Source of the DNA: Daedaleopsis sinensis
Lineage: Eukaryota; Basidiomycota; Agaricomycetes; Polyporales; Polyporaceae
Direction: 5' to 3'
DNA length: 64,000 nucleotides
NCBI GenBank assembly: GCA_033807695.1
Contig: CM066305.1
Coordinates: 1,922,001-1,986,000 of the forward strand
Of this stretch, positions 48,002-58,910 are shown in pieces. The first letter of the stretch is position 1. Every line of letters begins with the position of its first letter. A model generated the notes under the pieces. It did not search any database. It had not been told where the DNA came from and was given only the letters and a program-made list of their open reading frames with translations. The position numbers and the translations under genes were made by a program.

Positions 48002-48215
48002 GTAGCGATCGAAAGAGAGACTGTGAGATGAAGGAGAGAAAAAGGACGTGACTCTGAGCTGAGTCTGAGCGGCGAAAGCGCAAGGAGAGCCCCTTGCCGG
48101 CACACGATCCCGGTCCGTAATCCTAAAGCCGTGACCGTGACTCTGATTTGGCTGTCACTCGCGCGCGTCACAGGCGCCTTCACCTTGAACCGCGACCGCG
48201 ACGACGACAACTGCG

Positions 48216-48681
48216 ATGTCGGCGACAGCAACGACCCCCGAGGCTGCTGCCCAGCTCCTGTTCCCCCCAAACGTACAGTACAACAACTCTCGGCTATACA
48301 CGGTCAAATTCCTGTCTTCTTGCTTCGCCGGCGCGGTGGCTGGTGTTCTAGGCTTGGAGAACACACTTGGCTTTGCGCTCTTCATCTTCTCCACCCTCCT
48401 TACCTCCTCGTGTCTTTACCTCAAGTGCAAGGGGCGGCCGTCGAAGTACGTACCCGGCGGCTGGTGGGAGCTGGTGAATCCTGGGCAGGAGAACACCTTC
48501 TCGTTTGTTCTGGTGTGGACGCTGTTCTACGGTACGCCCATTACCCTCTCCTCTCGGGGGTTCTGAGATGCGATGGAAGTGTTGGTCGGATGGAACACAG
48601 GAATAGTGCACGGTGCGTTCTCAGCATGTGATGGACTATCAGGCAGATATCAATGGAATATTGTTCGCAGTCTACGATTGA
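48216..48681 (+). CDS. EMC6: ER membrane protein complex subunit 6
   Basis: EMC6 is a small core subunit of the EMC insertase, which places tail-anchored and multipass proteins in the ER membrane. Exons are 48216-48531, 48601-48612 and 48671-48681, giving 112 residues (human EMC6 has 110). It contains NNSRLYTVKFLSSCFAGAVA, two hydrophobic hairpin segments, FLYLK-like CLYLKCKGRP, and the conserved end TLFYGIVHVYD. That ending is visible only if two exons of 12 and 11 nt are spliced in; without them the frame reads into unrelated sequence. The match of the C-terminus to the family supports the tiny exons strongly. Confidence 0.93.
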
Positions 48682-49462
48682 ATCACAGCAGCATGGGCGG
48701 CGGAAGAATCTCTCGGGGGCCGTGCGCTCTGCGGCATCTGTTTCCTGAGAAATGCAGCGGTGAGCACACAGGCCGAATGTGGCAGACGGGGGCGTTGAAT
48801 ATGACGATGCAGGCACGCAATGCGACGTTCGGATTCGCCGGCCTAGGGGCTGACGGCAGGGTAGTTAGCTAAGGCGGACGAGGGTGCATAATGAATTCCG
48901 AGATCTGATCTCGCGTTTAGGTACGGGCCACGAGACACCTCGAGACACGGGAGAAATATGAGATAAAGATGGAACAGTCACCATGGATGCCGGAACAGGC
49001 GCGAGAAGACGAGTGCTGATGTAGGGCGGAGGAGGGAGTGAGACGGCGGCGAGATATCTGATGGTGTGGTCGGATGGTGGAGAGAGCACGGCCGTCCGGG
49101 GAGGACGGAGGGGAGGACATGCAGCAGGCAGCGATGTGCAGCTGTGTTCAAGAACGAGGAGGAGGACTTGAGGCCGGAGGGAGCAGGAGGAGGCCCGGGG
49201 GCAGGAGGAGGCAGGAGGAGGCCCGGGCTCCGGCAGCCGGGGCAGCCACTGACGACGACTGTCCTGCTTCCGATCGATGCACGCGTGGGCATCCTCGTGG
49301 CGTGCACGTGGCCGGCCCAATGGCTGTGGGCGGCGACCGCTCCGTGACGAGATCGTCCATGGCCCGCCGGGCTGCCAGGGCAGGCCTTGTTTGTCCCGTC
49401 GAAAGCCATACAATCATGTCCGCTCAAGTATCCCGTCTTATCCTCTGCCACCAACCCCCAGC
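48682..49462. other. Intergenic with purine-rich repeats
   Basis: About 780 bp between EMC6 and the DUF6593 gene. It contains a G-rich, GGAGG-repeating tract at about 49150-49230. Long frames through it are low-complexity and rejected as genes. Confidence 0.45.
49183..49227 (+). repeat. GGAGG-rich direct repeat
   Basis: The 17-mer GCAGGAGGAGGCCCGGG occurs at 49183-49199 and again at 49211-49227, with further GCAGGAGGAG units between. Repeated G-runs on one strand could form a G-quadruplex upstream of the DUF6593 gene. Confidence 0.55.
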
Positions 49463-50226
49463 ATGTCCGCCTCCTACACCCTCCTCCAGTTCTCCTCAGA
49501 CCCATGGAATGCCCGCTTCGAGGACCTCGAGAACCGCCTCGCATTCACCGTGTACGTCTCCGGCATCTCCTCCCCATCCGCTCGCGACTAATCTGCCACG
49601 GTTGTTCGCTAGCTCCATGGTCTGCCTCCCCGCTCCGTCCGTTCCGCGTCCTCCGCTCACCCGCCTCCACTTTCCAGGTCGACGAGAATCCAAACCTCAT
49701 CATGAAGATTGCCCGCGAGGCCCCATGGGCACAGCAGCATCCAGACATCATGGGTCCCTCCAACTCGTACTTCTACTTTGGCCCCAACCGCACACCCGGC
49801 CATTTAATCTACGGAAACAGCACCTACCAGACAATGGCCCAGGCACGACATCGAAAGAAGGATAACAGCACGTATGTCACGTTAGGACCGTCTTCTCTGC
49901 CGCACACGTTAACATGACAGCCCTTCTCTCTCGTGTCAGCTCACGGTATTTCTGGGCCCAGAACGTCAAGGAGTACAAATGGCGAATTCACTCCCCACAG
50001 CGGCTCGAGGTGCGCGCCTTTACAAATAGCCTTCCCCGGGGAGAGCTTACGCCGGCCGCAGTGTGTAGACAGCAAGGGAAACGTCGTGGCGACTTGGGAG
50101 ACCAGCCAGATAGCGGATCCATTCTCCGCGAAACTGACCATCAAACACGCCGCGCTCCCAATCATCACCGAAATCGTGACCACCCTGACCTTAAACCGCA
50201 TCGCGCAGGTATCGAATTGGCAGTAA
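49463..50226 (+). CDS. DUF6593-type protein
   Basis: A 174-residue protein that I place in the basidiomycete-typical DUF6593 family, whose function is unknown to me. Exons are 49463-49551, 49613-49619, 49678-49871, 49940-50009 and 50062-50226. The second exon is only 7 nt (CTCCATG) and is required to join TV to SMVDENPNLIMKI in frame. The protein has no signal peptide or membrane segment. It reads as alternating beta strands: NSYFYFGPN, EYKWRI, NVVATWE and KLTIKHAALPI, with a helix at the end (TEIVTTLTLNRIAQ). Family members often occur in many copies in mushroom genomes. Only one copy is present here. Confidence 0.78.
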
Positions 50227-50576
50227 CCCCATGGCCTCCTTAGACTTCTTCCTCTTTCACATTCCATGCATCCACCCTATGTCCACGATTATAACGTACT
50301 TGATTGGTCCATATTCATTGCTGGGAGGTTCAGTCCAAGAACACCTCCGACTGGTGTGCCACTCTCTGGTCAATTACCACAACTGTAATGGGAAAGTCTC
50401 TTCCGCGGGTGATCATTCCTCTGCATTGACCAGGCTATCTTCTCGAAGTCTCCCGCGTCTACATCACAAACTTTACCACCCCAAGCCGTCCTGGAAGCCC
50501 TCTGCCGACCTCATCTCAGCGGCCTGCGGCTCGAGGCTCGACCATTTCGCACGTACCACGCATCCCGCGCCTGTTC
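50227..50576. other. Intergenic, convergent 3' ends
   Basis: About 350 bp between the 3' ends of the DUF6593 and TPR genes. Nothing else is seen. Confidence 0.4.
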
Positions 50577-53451
50577 CTACTCCTCCTTCCTGATTTCCTC
50601 CTGCAGTGCCGTCAGATGGGCCCACTCTGCTTCGTCCTCGAAGTCCTTCGTTCGCCCCATGAACGTCCGCACGATGCTGCGCGCCTGCAGCTTCCAGTTG
50701 AACCCCTCAACGTGCCTTGGCCCAAAATTGCGCAACACGTCCACGATATCCACCACTTCGCCCATCGCCTCGCGCCATTTCTCCACGTCTGTCTCGCCCC
50801 TCTCCATCGTGCCCGCGGGCCCCGCGCGGTATGCGTCCAGGTAGGCATTCAGGGCCTCCCCGTACTTGTCCTCCGCAGAGAGCAGCCGCGCGCGTGCACG
50901 GAATATCCGGGGGGACGACACTCGGGGAAGGATTGTACGTTCGAAAAGATCCGCCACACGACGCTCGAGACCGACACTTTTCATCTCGCCCGCAGCACTT
51001 TCGGGTATACCCTCGCCGCCACCCGATCGCGCCTCCCCTGAGCCGCGTGCGACGGCGTCCACGAGCCGGTCGAGAACATCTTCGTCGACACATGCTGCGC
51101 CGTCCTTGGCGGCGCGCTCTTCGACGACACGTGCAAGAGCCCGACACGCCTCCGAGAGCTCGCCGACGTCCATGGCGACGATCATGTAGTTCGCCCACAT
51201 CCGCCAGTTGTCGTAGTTGAACTTGAGGCCCTGTTTGAGCGCACGGAAGGCGAGAAGCCTGTTCGTAAACGGTATTCGCTTCGCTGCATCTTCCCGCTGC
51301 GCTCCCTGGGCGGCGTTCTCTGCCTGCGGGCGAAGAGAACGGGTGGGTAGGTAAGTCACTTTTCCAGCCTCCGCAACTCCGCGGATGTCCCGCGCAAAGC
51401 GGACCCACGGGACCAAGAACAAGACTCACCTTAGCCTCCGTATTCTCCTCGTTGTCGTCTTCCAGGGTCGCCGTTTTCCCCGCCTCGCCCATGCGCAGGT
51501 ACACGCTCGCGAGGTTGTTCCAGCTCTCACCGTCTTCGTCGTCAATCGTCACGCAGCGCACAAACGCCTCCTTGGCGCCGTCCCAGTCCTCCTCCCGGAT
51601 GCACGCGCACCCGAGCACGAACCACGACCGGGCGAGAAGCGGGTTGATCGCCACCGCACGCCGTAGGCAGCCGATCGCCTCCGGGTATTTGCCACGAGCG
51701 AAATAGAACCCGCCGAGGGACCGCATGGCCCGCCCGGACGACTCCTTCGAGATCTCCCAGGCACGGGTGTAGTGCTCCTGCGCACGGTCGGGCTCGAAGT
51801 CGCCTAGGAGACACCACAGCTTCGCCTCCCGCGCGACGTCGAGCACACGCCTGCGGTTCTCGGAAAGGGCCTTGCCGTGCATGATGACTGTGTCCGCCTC
51901 GGCCTTGCGGCCATCGAGCAGGTCCCGGACGAGGGCAACGCCCTTGTCGGTCCGCTCCATGCTCGCCCAGCACTTGACGGCCTCCTCCCACATCTCCAGC
52001 CGCTCGAAGATTTCGAGTGCGGACTTGACGACGCCGAGGGTCAGGTAGCGCAGGGCGAGCTCCTTCTCCATCTCCCACTTGCTCGGGAGGAGGATCTCGT
52101 GGATGTAGAGCAGCCGCTCCGCGAGCGTCGAGTCCGCGGTCGGCATCTGGTCGACGAGGGCCTGCAGCTGGAGGACGGACCGCTCGACGGTGCGCGTGCG
52201 GTTCGACTCGAGCCGGGAACGCAGGAGGAGCGCCATCGTGTGTACCGTCCAGTTGCCCGGGTGCGAGATCACACGCGCGACGTACGGCGACATCTGCTCG
52301 GCCGTGAGCCCGTGCGCCGGGGACGTGTTTTTGACATTGAGGCAGAGGGCGAGGAGGATGGACTGGTCGAGCGGGTGCAGCGCGGGCTGCGACGCAGGGT
52401 TGATGTGGCCGAGGCGGGGGCCGGGCGCCGCCACGGGTGCGGCTGACGACGAGGTGAACGCCGTCTGCTCTAATAACGTATCGTCGTTGAGGGAGAGTGT
52501 TTCAGGGATTGCCCGCTCGGGCACGTTCGAGCTTCCAGCGGGGCTAGCAGTGGAGTCACCCGCGTTCTCGCCGTTGGAACCTTCCTCTCCGATCCCTTGG
52601 GATGGGTCCGAGCCGTCTCCTCGAACACGGGACTCGGCAAGGAGGATGAGCTGCGATATCTCGCGCTCCTGGAACTTGGTGCGTTTGCCCAGTGCGCCGG
52701 TGAGCTCGTACTCGAGTTGGGTGGCCCGAGCGGCGCGTATGAAGTAGTCCGCTGCCGATTTGTCATGTCCTACGTAGTGTTCGAGTAAGCCTTGTTCGAG
52801 CAATAATCTCCCAATGATATCTGGCTCGGTAGCAAAGGTATCCAGGAGGGGTGAGACCGCGGTGAACACATCGGGCGGGACGGGCACGGGCTCGTCGAGG
52901 ACCTGCTGGTGTATCCGCCATAGGCGAAGCTTCCACCACGGCACGGACTGGCAGTGTTGGAAGGGGGTGTCGAGGAGGATGCGGGAGAGCAGGAGGAGGA
53001 CAGGAAATTTGGCTAGGTGATAGGCAGGCTCGCCGCCGTAAGCGAGCTCTGAGACAGCCTTTTGATGGAGCACATCCTCGCTCACGAGCTGAGAAAGTTC
53101 AGGGGTGAGAGTGAGGACTTCGAGCGGCTTGATGTCGAGATCGGGACCCGTCCAGTTAGCTTGGAGGAACGCATGCAAGCAGGCAACGGCGCAGGAGAGC
53201 CGGTAGAGCTCCTGGTCCGGACCAGCAGCATGCAGCCTCGAGTCATCGAACCACTCGGCGAGGGACAAGTCTTGGTTAGATTGTGTTACCGTAAACAGAT
53301 CTCGGCTGGGTGACGTTCTAAGATCGGTAAAATCGCCTTTTACCACGTTCCGCGCGAGTTTTACGACCGGTGCATCGGACGAATTGTCCAGGTCGTCAGT
53401 CCACTTGCCTGTCAGCAGGGCCTTTTCGAGTGCAAGAACGTTCAAGCCCAT
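50577..53451 (-). CDS. EMW1: TPR protein, TTC27/Emw1 family
   Basis: A tetratricopeptide-repeat protein of the TTC27/Emw1 family. In yeast Emw1 is essential and linked to cell-wall integrity; in animals TTC27 has been linked to biogenesis of large assemblies. Its exact job is not settled. Minus-strand exons are 53451-51430 and 51323-50577, giving 922 residues. Family blocks are QANWTGPDLDI, LPWW-like SVPWWKLRLWR, ELTGALGKRTKFQE, SLNDDTLLEQ, ALEIFERLEMWEEAVKCW and NPLLARSWFVLGCACI, followed by SWNNLASVYLRMG and ALKQGLKFNYDNWRMWANY around the splice junction. TPRs fill about residues 480-760. The single intron is about 106 nt, long for this locus. The start at 53451 (MGLNVLALEKALL) is chosen by similarity to the family N-terminus; the frame is open further upstream. 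Confidence 0.9.
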
Positions 53452-53843
53452 TGATTCCAGGGACCGGGGGACGAAGACGAGAAAGCCACCGCGGGAATCG
53501 GGATGGAGGAGACGAGGGCCGGAATTTGCCGCCCAATCCCAGCCACGGGTGGTTCTTGTACTTTTCTGCCCCATCGATAGCACGATTTGCTGACTGTAAT
53601 GCGCGCTGACCAACAATGAACACAACTTGAAATTTTCTGAGCACGGTACGTAGGTGTAGCCAGTAACAGAAAAGCAACTCGAAGACTCGTGCGAGCGGCA
53701 CCAAAAGCAAAAGAGCGTAAACTAGAACAGCTAGGAGAGTAGATCTAGAGTCCGAGAGTGTATAGATCTATGTACATAGATACCGAGGCGTATGCAAAAC
53801 GAAGGAGAATAATCATAAGCGGAGGATGCATAGATTATACTAA
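53452..53843. other. Intergenic, TPR gene promoter
   Basis: About 390 bp upstream of the TPR gene and downstream of the Boi-type gene, both on the minus strand. The open frame of the TPR gene continues into it (to 53625), so an N-terminal extension is possible. No other gene is seen. Confidence 0.4.
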
Positions 53844-56800
53844 CTACCAGTACTCGACAGGTGCCGCCATGCCCATGAACGGACCGGCGGCGACAGAGCC
53901 CTTCCCTAGCGACTGTGCGATCGCTCTTCGTCTATCCTCCCATGCCTTGAGCGCTCGCAGGAGCTGAACGATTTTGTCCCGCTTGCCCTGCCGGATGTCG
54001 TTGATACTCACCGACCCCATCTTCACATCGCTATCCAAAAGGAAGTCGAAGAGCCGGAAGAGCCCATCCAGCTTGTCGTCATTGGGGCCGGTAGGAAACG
54101 CAGCATCCGGGACCGGCGGTGAGGATGGTTTGCCCTTGATATCTTCGGCTAGGCGAAGGAGCGCAAGGCCACCGCAAAGCGGCCCGGTCGTATCTGTAAT
54201 TCGTAGGCTGCTTGGCAGATGGGAATTCGCCCATTCGATCAGGCTAGTGTCGATTGGAGTATCCTGCGGTGTCGTTCCGATGGAATGTAGCAAGCATGGT
54301 ACAGGGTATCGTGGTATGGGAAAAGAACAAGGAAAAAGAAAGTTAAGGTTCAGATGCGTGGTTGAAGTGAGAACGAAAAGCCTACATAATCGGGCGGCGA
54401 AAGTTGAGTGGCAGCAGTGCTCGCACGACGCAGCTCCCGCGATGGGCGCGGAGGCGCAGGGCTCCTTGGTGATGTCGCCTTCTTCGCGATAGGTGACTCT
54501 GGTTCGTTGGTCGAGACCGTGTCGTTGGTGAAGAAGGACTCTATCCTTGTGCGCTCGCCGTTCTGACTCTTGCTGGGCATGCTCATGAGAAGCACTTGCG
54601 CGTCCCGACTGGACAACTGGTTCGGGTTCTCTCTGCGCATCGCCTTCTGCGTGGCATCGCGTGCGGTGGGAGATGGAGGCCGTGGTGCTGGGTTCATTGC
54701 CTGGGCCACAGTCAAGGGAATAGTGGGAATATTGCACGAGGACATGACGGGGTCTGTGAACCCGGGTGTCAGCAACAGTAGTCATCCAGGAAAGGCGGAG
54801 ACATACTCGTGTAATCTCGCGAGATAGTGGCCTTCATGAGCGCCTTCATCCATTCACGCACCACTAGCTGTTCATCGGAGCTAAAGAGATGGGGTTTCTG
54901 TGTGTCATGCACGATCCGGAACCCATATCGCCCCGGGTCGACATTCTCATCGGCGAGAACCTTGTAGCCCACGATGTTGAGGTAACCCTTGATCTTCGTC
55001 TCCTGCAAAGTAAAACCGTATGCTGTAATGAAAACCGCAAGTTCGCCACGCGCAAGATCATCTGATACGTACCGACTTGCTGTTGCTCCGGAGCCAATAC
55101 AGATGCGGGCCCTTGAGGATGAAGTATCGTTCCTTCCAGGTGTTTCCTTTCTTACGCATCCAGCCGTTGTGATCGGGAGTGCCAATTTGCTCCAAGATAC
55201 TCTGGCCAGCCTTAAGGTTCGGTCCACTGGCAACGTCTGCTGCGGCCAAGGTAGCTCTTGTAGGATGGTCTGATGTAGAGGAAGTCCGCTTGCGCAACAG
55301 CGTCGGATCACGTGACTTGGAAGGAGAAAGGGAGACAGTGCGGTCTCTCTTTTCCTTCTCTTTGTCCTCCGCTTGCGATTTGCTCTTTTCCTTCTCTTTA
55401 TCCGCGTGCCTACTAATGCCGTCAGAAGTACCAGGGCGACCGGGTGCACGTTTATCGCGGAGCCTGGCCAGGGTACCTAATGAGTTCTTGTCACTGCTCT
55501 CTGCCTTCTCGCCGATGCTACCGGGGTGCGGTCGTCAGTACGTAAATGGCGGAGAGGGGGGCGAAAGACGCACTTGGAGAGTTTGGGAGCCGGCTTGCGG
55601 TGCTTGCCAAGAGTTCCAGAGAAAGAAGTCCCGAAGAGGCTGAGACGTTCAGGCTTCCGCTCGTCTATGCTACCGCTGCCTTTGCTCCGACGTCTGACAG
55701 GTACCATCTCGTCATGAGGCGACGCAGAGGCCGGTGGCGAATTGACGGACGTTCCGGCTGAGTGGTTACTGGAGGTGTCCTTGTCGTCCTTGTGCTTGTC
55801 CTTTGTGGAGCCAGAGTGTCCAAATAGGCGGCGTTTGGTCTTCGTATCCTTCGCTCGGACACTCTCCGTCTACGCACTGTTGAGCGTATAGCTCTCGTCT
55901 TACTATCCAACTACGCACCTCGCTCATGACTGCCCTCTCATCCTTGATCGAGTCTGACTTCCGCTCCCCCTCCTGAATAGCGGCAACCTTCTCGCCGAGG
56001 GCACTATCACTCGGGGACAAGACCAACTGCGAGGGGCGTCCCTTCTGCTCACATCAGAGCAACGTCAGCTGTGTAACCAGATGCAGTTCAAACCACATAC
56101 CGTGGCTTTAGCACCAGGAAGGCCAAGACCCAGACCCACGAGAGAACGACCACGGTTCTCATCATCCAAGTTCACCATACTTCCATGAATGGAGCCCGGA
56201 TCTGACGCTCGCCAGCCATTGCGCGCCGGAGGCGAGGTCGTGATATCACCGGTATGCGGAGGGCTTTCTGCACTCGTGACCGAATTCAAACCGGCTGAAC
56301 CCATGCCATTGGCCCCAGGAGAGGACGGCTGCCCGAACATCGGTGAGTTGGTAAAGCTCTGGTGAGCAGAGCTTTGCATCGAGTGAGAATGTGAATGAGA
56401 CGGCTGTGAATGGTGGGAGCCTGGGTAATTAAAGGAATGAGTGAGTGACCGTGGCGTGAACATCGGGGCCGATTGTTGTTCCGCCTCGTCGATAGAGGGT
56501 GGGCGACGGAGCTCAGCAATGGCGTTCACAATACGAACACGCTTCCCAAATGCAGCAATACCAATCTCGGACTTCAGGACATTGGCGTCGATCTCGAGGA
56601 GGACGTCGCCTGTGATCTCTTGCTCTGCGGCAGGCGATCAGGGATGTGACGGTACTCTTGAGAGTCGAAGACATACCGATGAACTTGTCGCAAACACCTT
56701 GATCAAAGCCTTTGGATTTGAGCCAATCGACCACCTCGTCGACGGTCCATTCTGAGGGATGGGAAATAGGCTTTTTCGACAGGTCAGGTGTATTGGTGCC

Positions 56801-58439
56801 GCTCTGGTGTGGCGTGGTGATCGAACTAACGGTAGTGGCTGGCGTGAGGGTTTGTTGGATGACAGCGTTGCTACTAACAGCAAGCGATCCGGTCGAAGAT
56901 GCAGTCGGTGAGGGGAGAGTCGAAGGAGTGGCGAGGTCAGTAACCTTGATGGTGCTCGGAGTGGGTGTAATCGCCGGCGGCATGTGGTTAATGGGAGTTT
57001 CTAGCACTATGGGGCTTGAAGGAAGAGGTATAGAAGCCGCCGCAGGAGACAGTGTCGATTGAGCGAGAGGAACAGATGGAACAGGAGCGACCATGGGAAG
57101 GGGAACGGATGTTGAAACGGACGGTGTTTCAGCTGGAGTTGGCTCAGTGACTTCTATCGTAGAAGTGGTGAGCGTAACGGAACTATGGACAGGGCTAAGT
57201 TCCGGGAAAGTCGACGCAGTGGCGGTTGGCAAGTTAGTCTCGTCAGGAACGAGATACCTCTCTGACGGAACGATGCTCTCGTTGGAATGTTGGCCCTCCG
57301 TGCTGTCCAGTGCAATAGAGGATTTGACCGGGTTCTCCTCTTCTTCTTCATCCTCTTCTGCGATTTGGGGATATGTTTGGTGTCTGCGCGGGCTAGCCGG
57401 GGAGTCCTCTTCGTCGTCAGCATCACTGTCGTCGCTGACCTCAACATCGATGGGCGGAATCATAGCGCGCGGCTGCTCTTTCCCCTCCGCCTCACGCGCT
57501 TGCCGTTCCTCATTCTCCCTCTTCGCCCTTTCCGCGAGCTTCTCACGAGCGTTCTTGTGCCACCCCAGCTCGTTGTCCTCTTCGTCCCGATCGTCATCCG
57601 TCTCCGTTTCAGATCGTTCGCTATAGTCACCATGGGAGCTAGCAAAGCTGAATGAATGCGCTCCATCCCGATCGTTGCGACCTAGTTGTTCGATCGCTCT
57701 TTGGACGTCCGTCAAGGTCGCGCGCATCATCACGTCGCCTTCGCTAGGTCTCCGCTGACGCTCGCTCTCCGTTGGACTCTGCCCAGCCTCGCCGTTGGTC
57801 GTAGCTGACTCGCCTTCTTCCGGTAATGACTGAAGAGGACTGGCAGAGGGAACAGCTGTCGAAGTTGCTGATTCTGCGTTATCTTCTGGGAAGGCGATGC
57901 TGGAAGAGGAAGGGGGTGTAGGAGATGTATAACTTTGCGGAAACAAGCCTTCCTGCCCAGAAGTAGTGCGGCCCTAGAAAGGATTGGCGAGTAAGTGGAA
58001 TTTCCAAACGGCAGATAGAACCAGACGAAGCAGAAACCAAGGGTCGACCCATGATACGGTCTCCGCAATGGAACGCAGGTCGCACAAGTCTGTATAGCGA
58101 GAAAGTTCAGTCCGAGCTAGCGGAAACAAACCGCGCATGGTGCGTATGACGTAGGCTACGGCAACCATGTACGTAGACTCAGCTCAGCAGCATTGTCTAT
58201 GTCTTGAAATATGCGACTGGCTGAGCTCGAAAGGGAAGAAGACCGACGCAACTTTGGAAGATACGCTATTTCTCTACGCGCCTCAACCCCCATAGGCCAA
58301 TGACGGGACTCACCTTCCACCAGCCGTCTCCATATAGATCATCCTTTTCAACGACCTCTATCCTGTCCCCGACTTTGAACTCTATCTCGTCCGGAACTTG
58401 CGGGGTGAAGTCATGGAGGGCGTAGACGTATTCCGGCAT
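53844..58439 (-). CDS. BOI: Boi/Pob1-type polarity protein (SH3-SAM-PH-CH-like)
   Basis: A 1265-residue scaffold of the Boi1/Boi2/Pob1 family, which links Cdc42 signalling and the exocyst to polarised growth at the cell cortex. Nine minus-strand exons: 58439-58314, 57973-56677, 56624-56101, 56044-55919, 55869-55574, 55517-55073, 55002-54807, 54753-54386 and 54263-53844. An SH3 domain (about 1-55) starts MPEYVYALHDFTPQVPDE and is split by a 340-nt first intron before GRTTSGQEGLFPQSY. A long acidic and Ser/Thr-rich linker follows. SAM is at about 449-515 (WTVDEVVDWLKSKGFDQGV), and PH at about 905-1003 (NGWMRKKGNTWKERYFILKG). The C-terminal 130 residues resemble a calponin-homology domain (LIEWANSHLPSSLRITDTTG). 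All eight junctions close in frame. Confidence 0.92.
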
Positions 58440-58910
58440 AGTGAAACACTAAACCCTTGGAACAACGTTGACCCCGAGAGACGAGACTGCTGTAGAGTGC
58501 AATGTATAAGAAAAGGAGGGTGGGGTCGGAGAATAGGTGTGCTGTGTAAGGTAGGGCAAGGAGCGAGGGGCCAGGAGGTGAGGGTGGGGAAAGAAGTCAG
58601 CGGCTAGAACTCAGACTGCCGGGCCTGAAACCGTTTCAGGAACACGGTTGGTTCAACTCCTACGTAGTTCACGCATGAGCCGAACCAAAGAAGACTCTAG
58701 TCATTAGTCAATGCTGCGAATGCATTTGCAGTGCACACGCTTGCACACGTCCTTCCCTCACGTCAATAGGTCCTCATCGATCATCGTCTGCCTAATAGGG
58801 GAGACAATCCACCATCCACCATTGGACGTTTTCCTTCCCTGAAGCTCCTTCGTTCCCATCTATCTGTCATTTGACTCTGCTATCTCTACTACCCCTGCTA
58901 TAAGGTACAG
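58440..58910. promoter_or_regulatory. Divergent intergenic region, BOI gene and unknown gene
   Basis: About 470 bp between two divergent start codons. CT-rich tracts on the plus strand precede ATG 58911, as is common in fungal promoters. No TATA box stands out. Confidence 0.4.

Noticed and set aside
49074..49865. 263-codon frame across the start of the DUF6593 gene
   Set aside because: It is a GGAGG-repeat-driven frame running through introns of the real gene in another frame.
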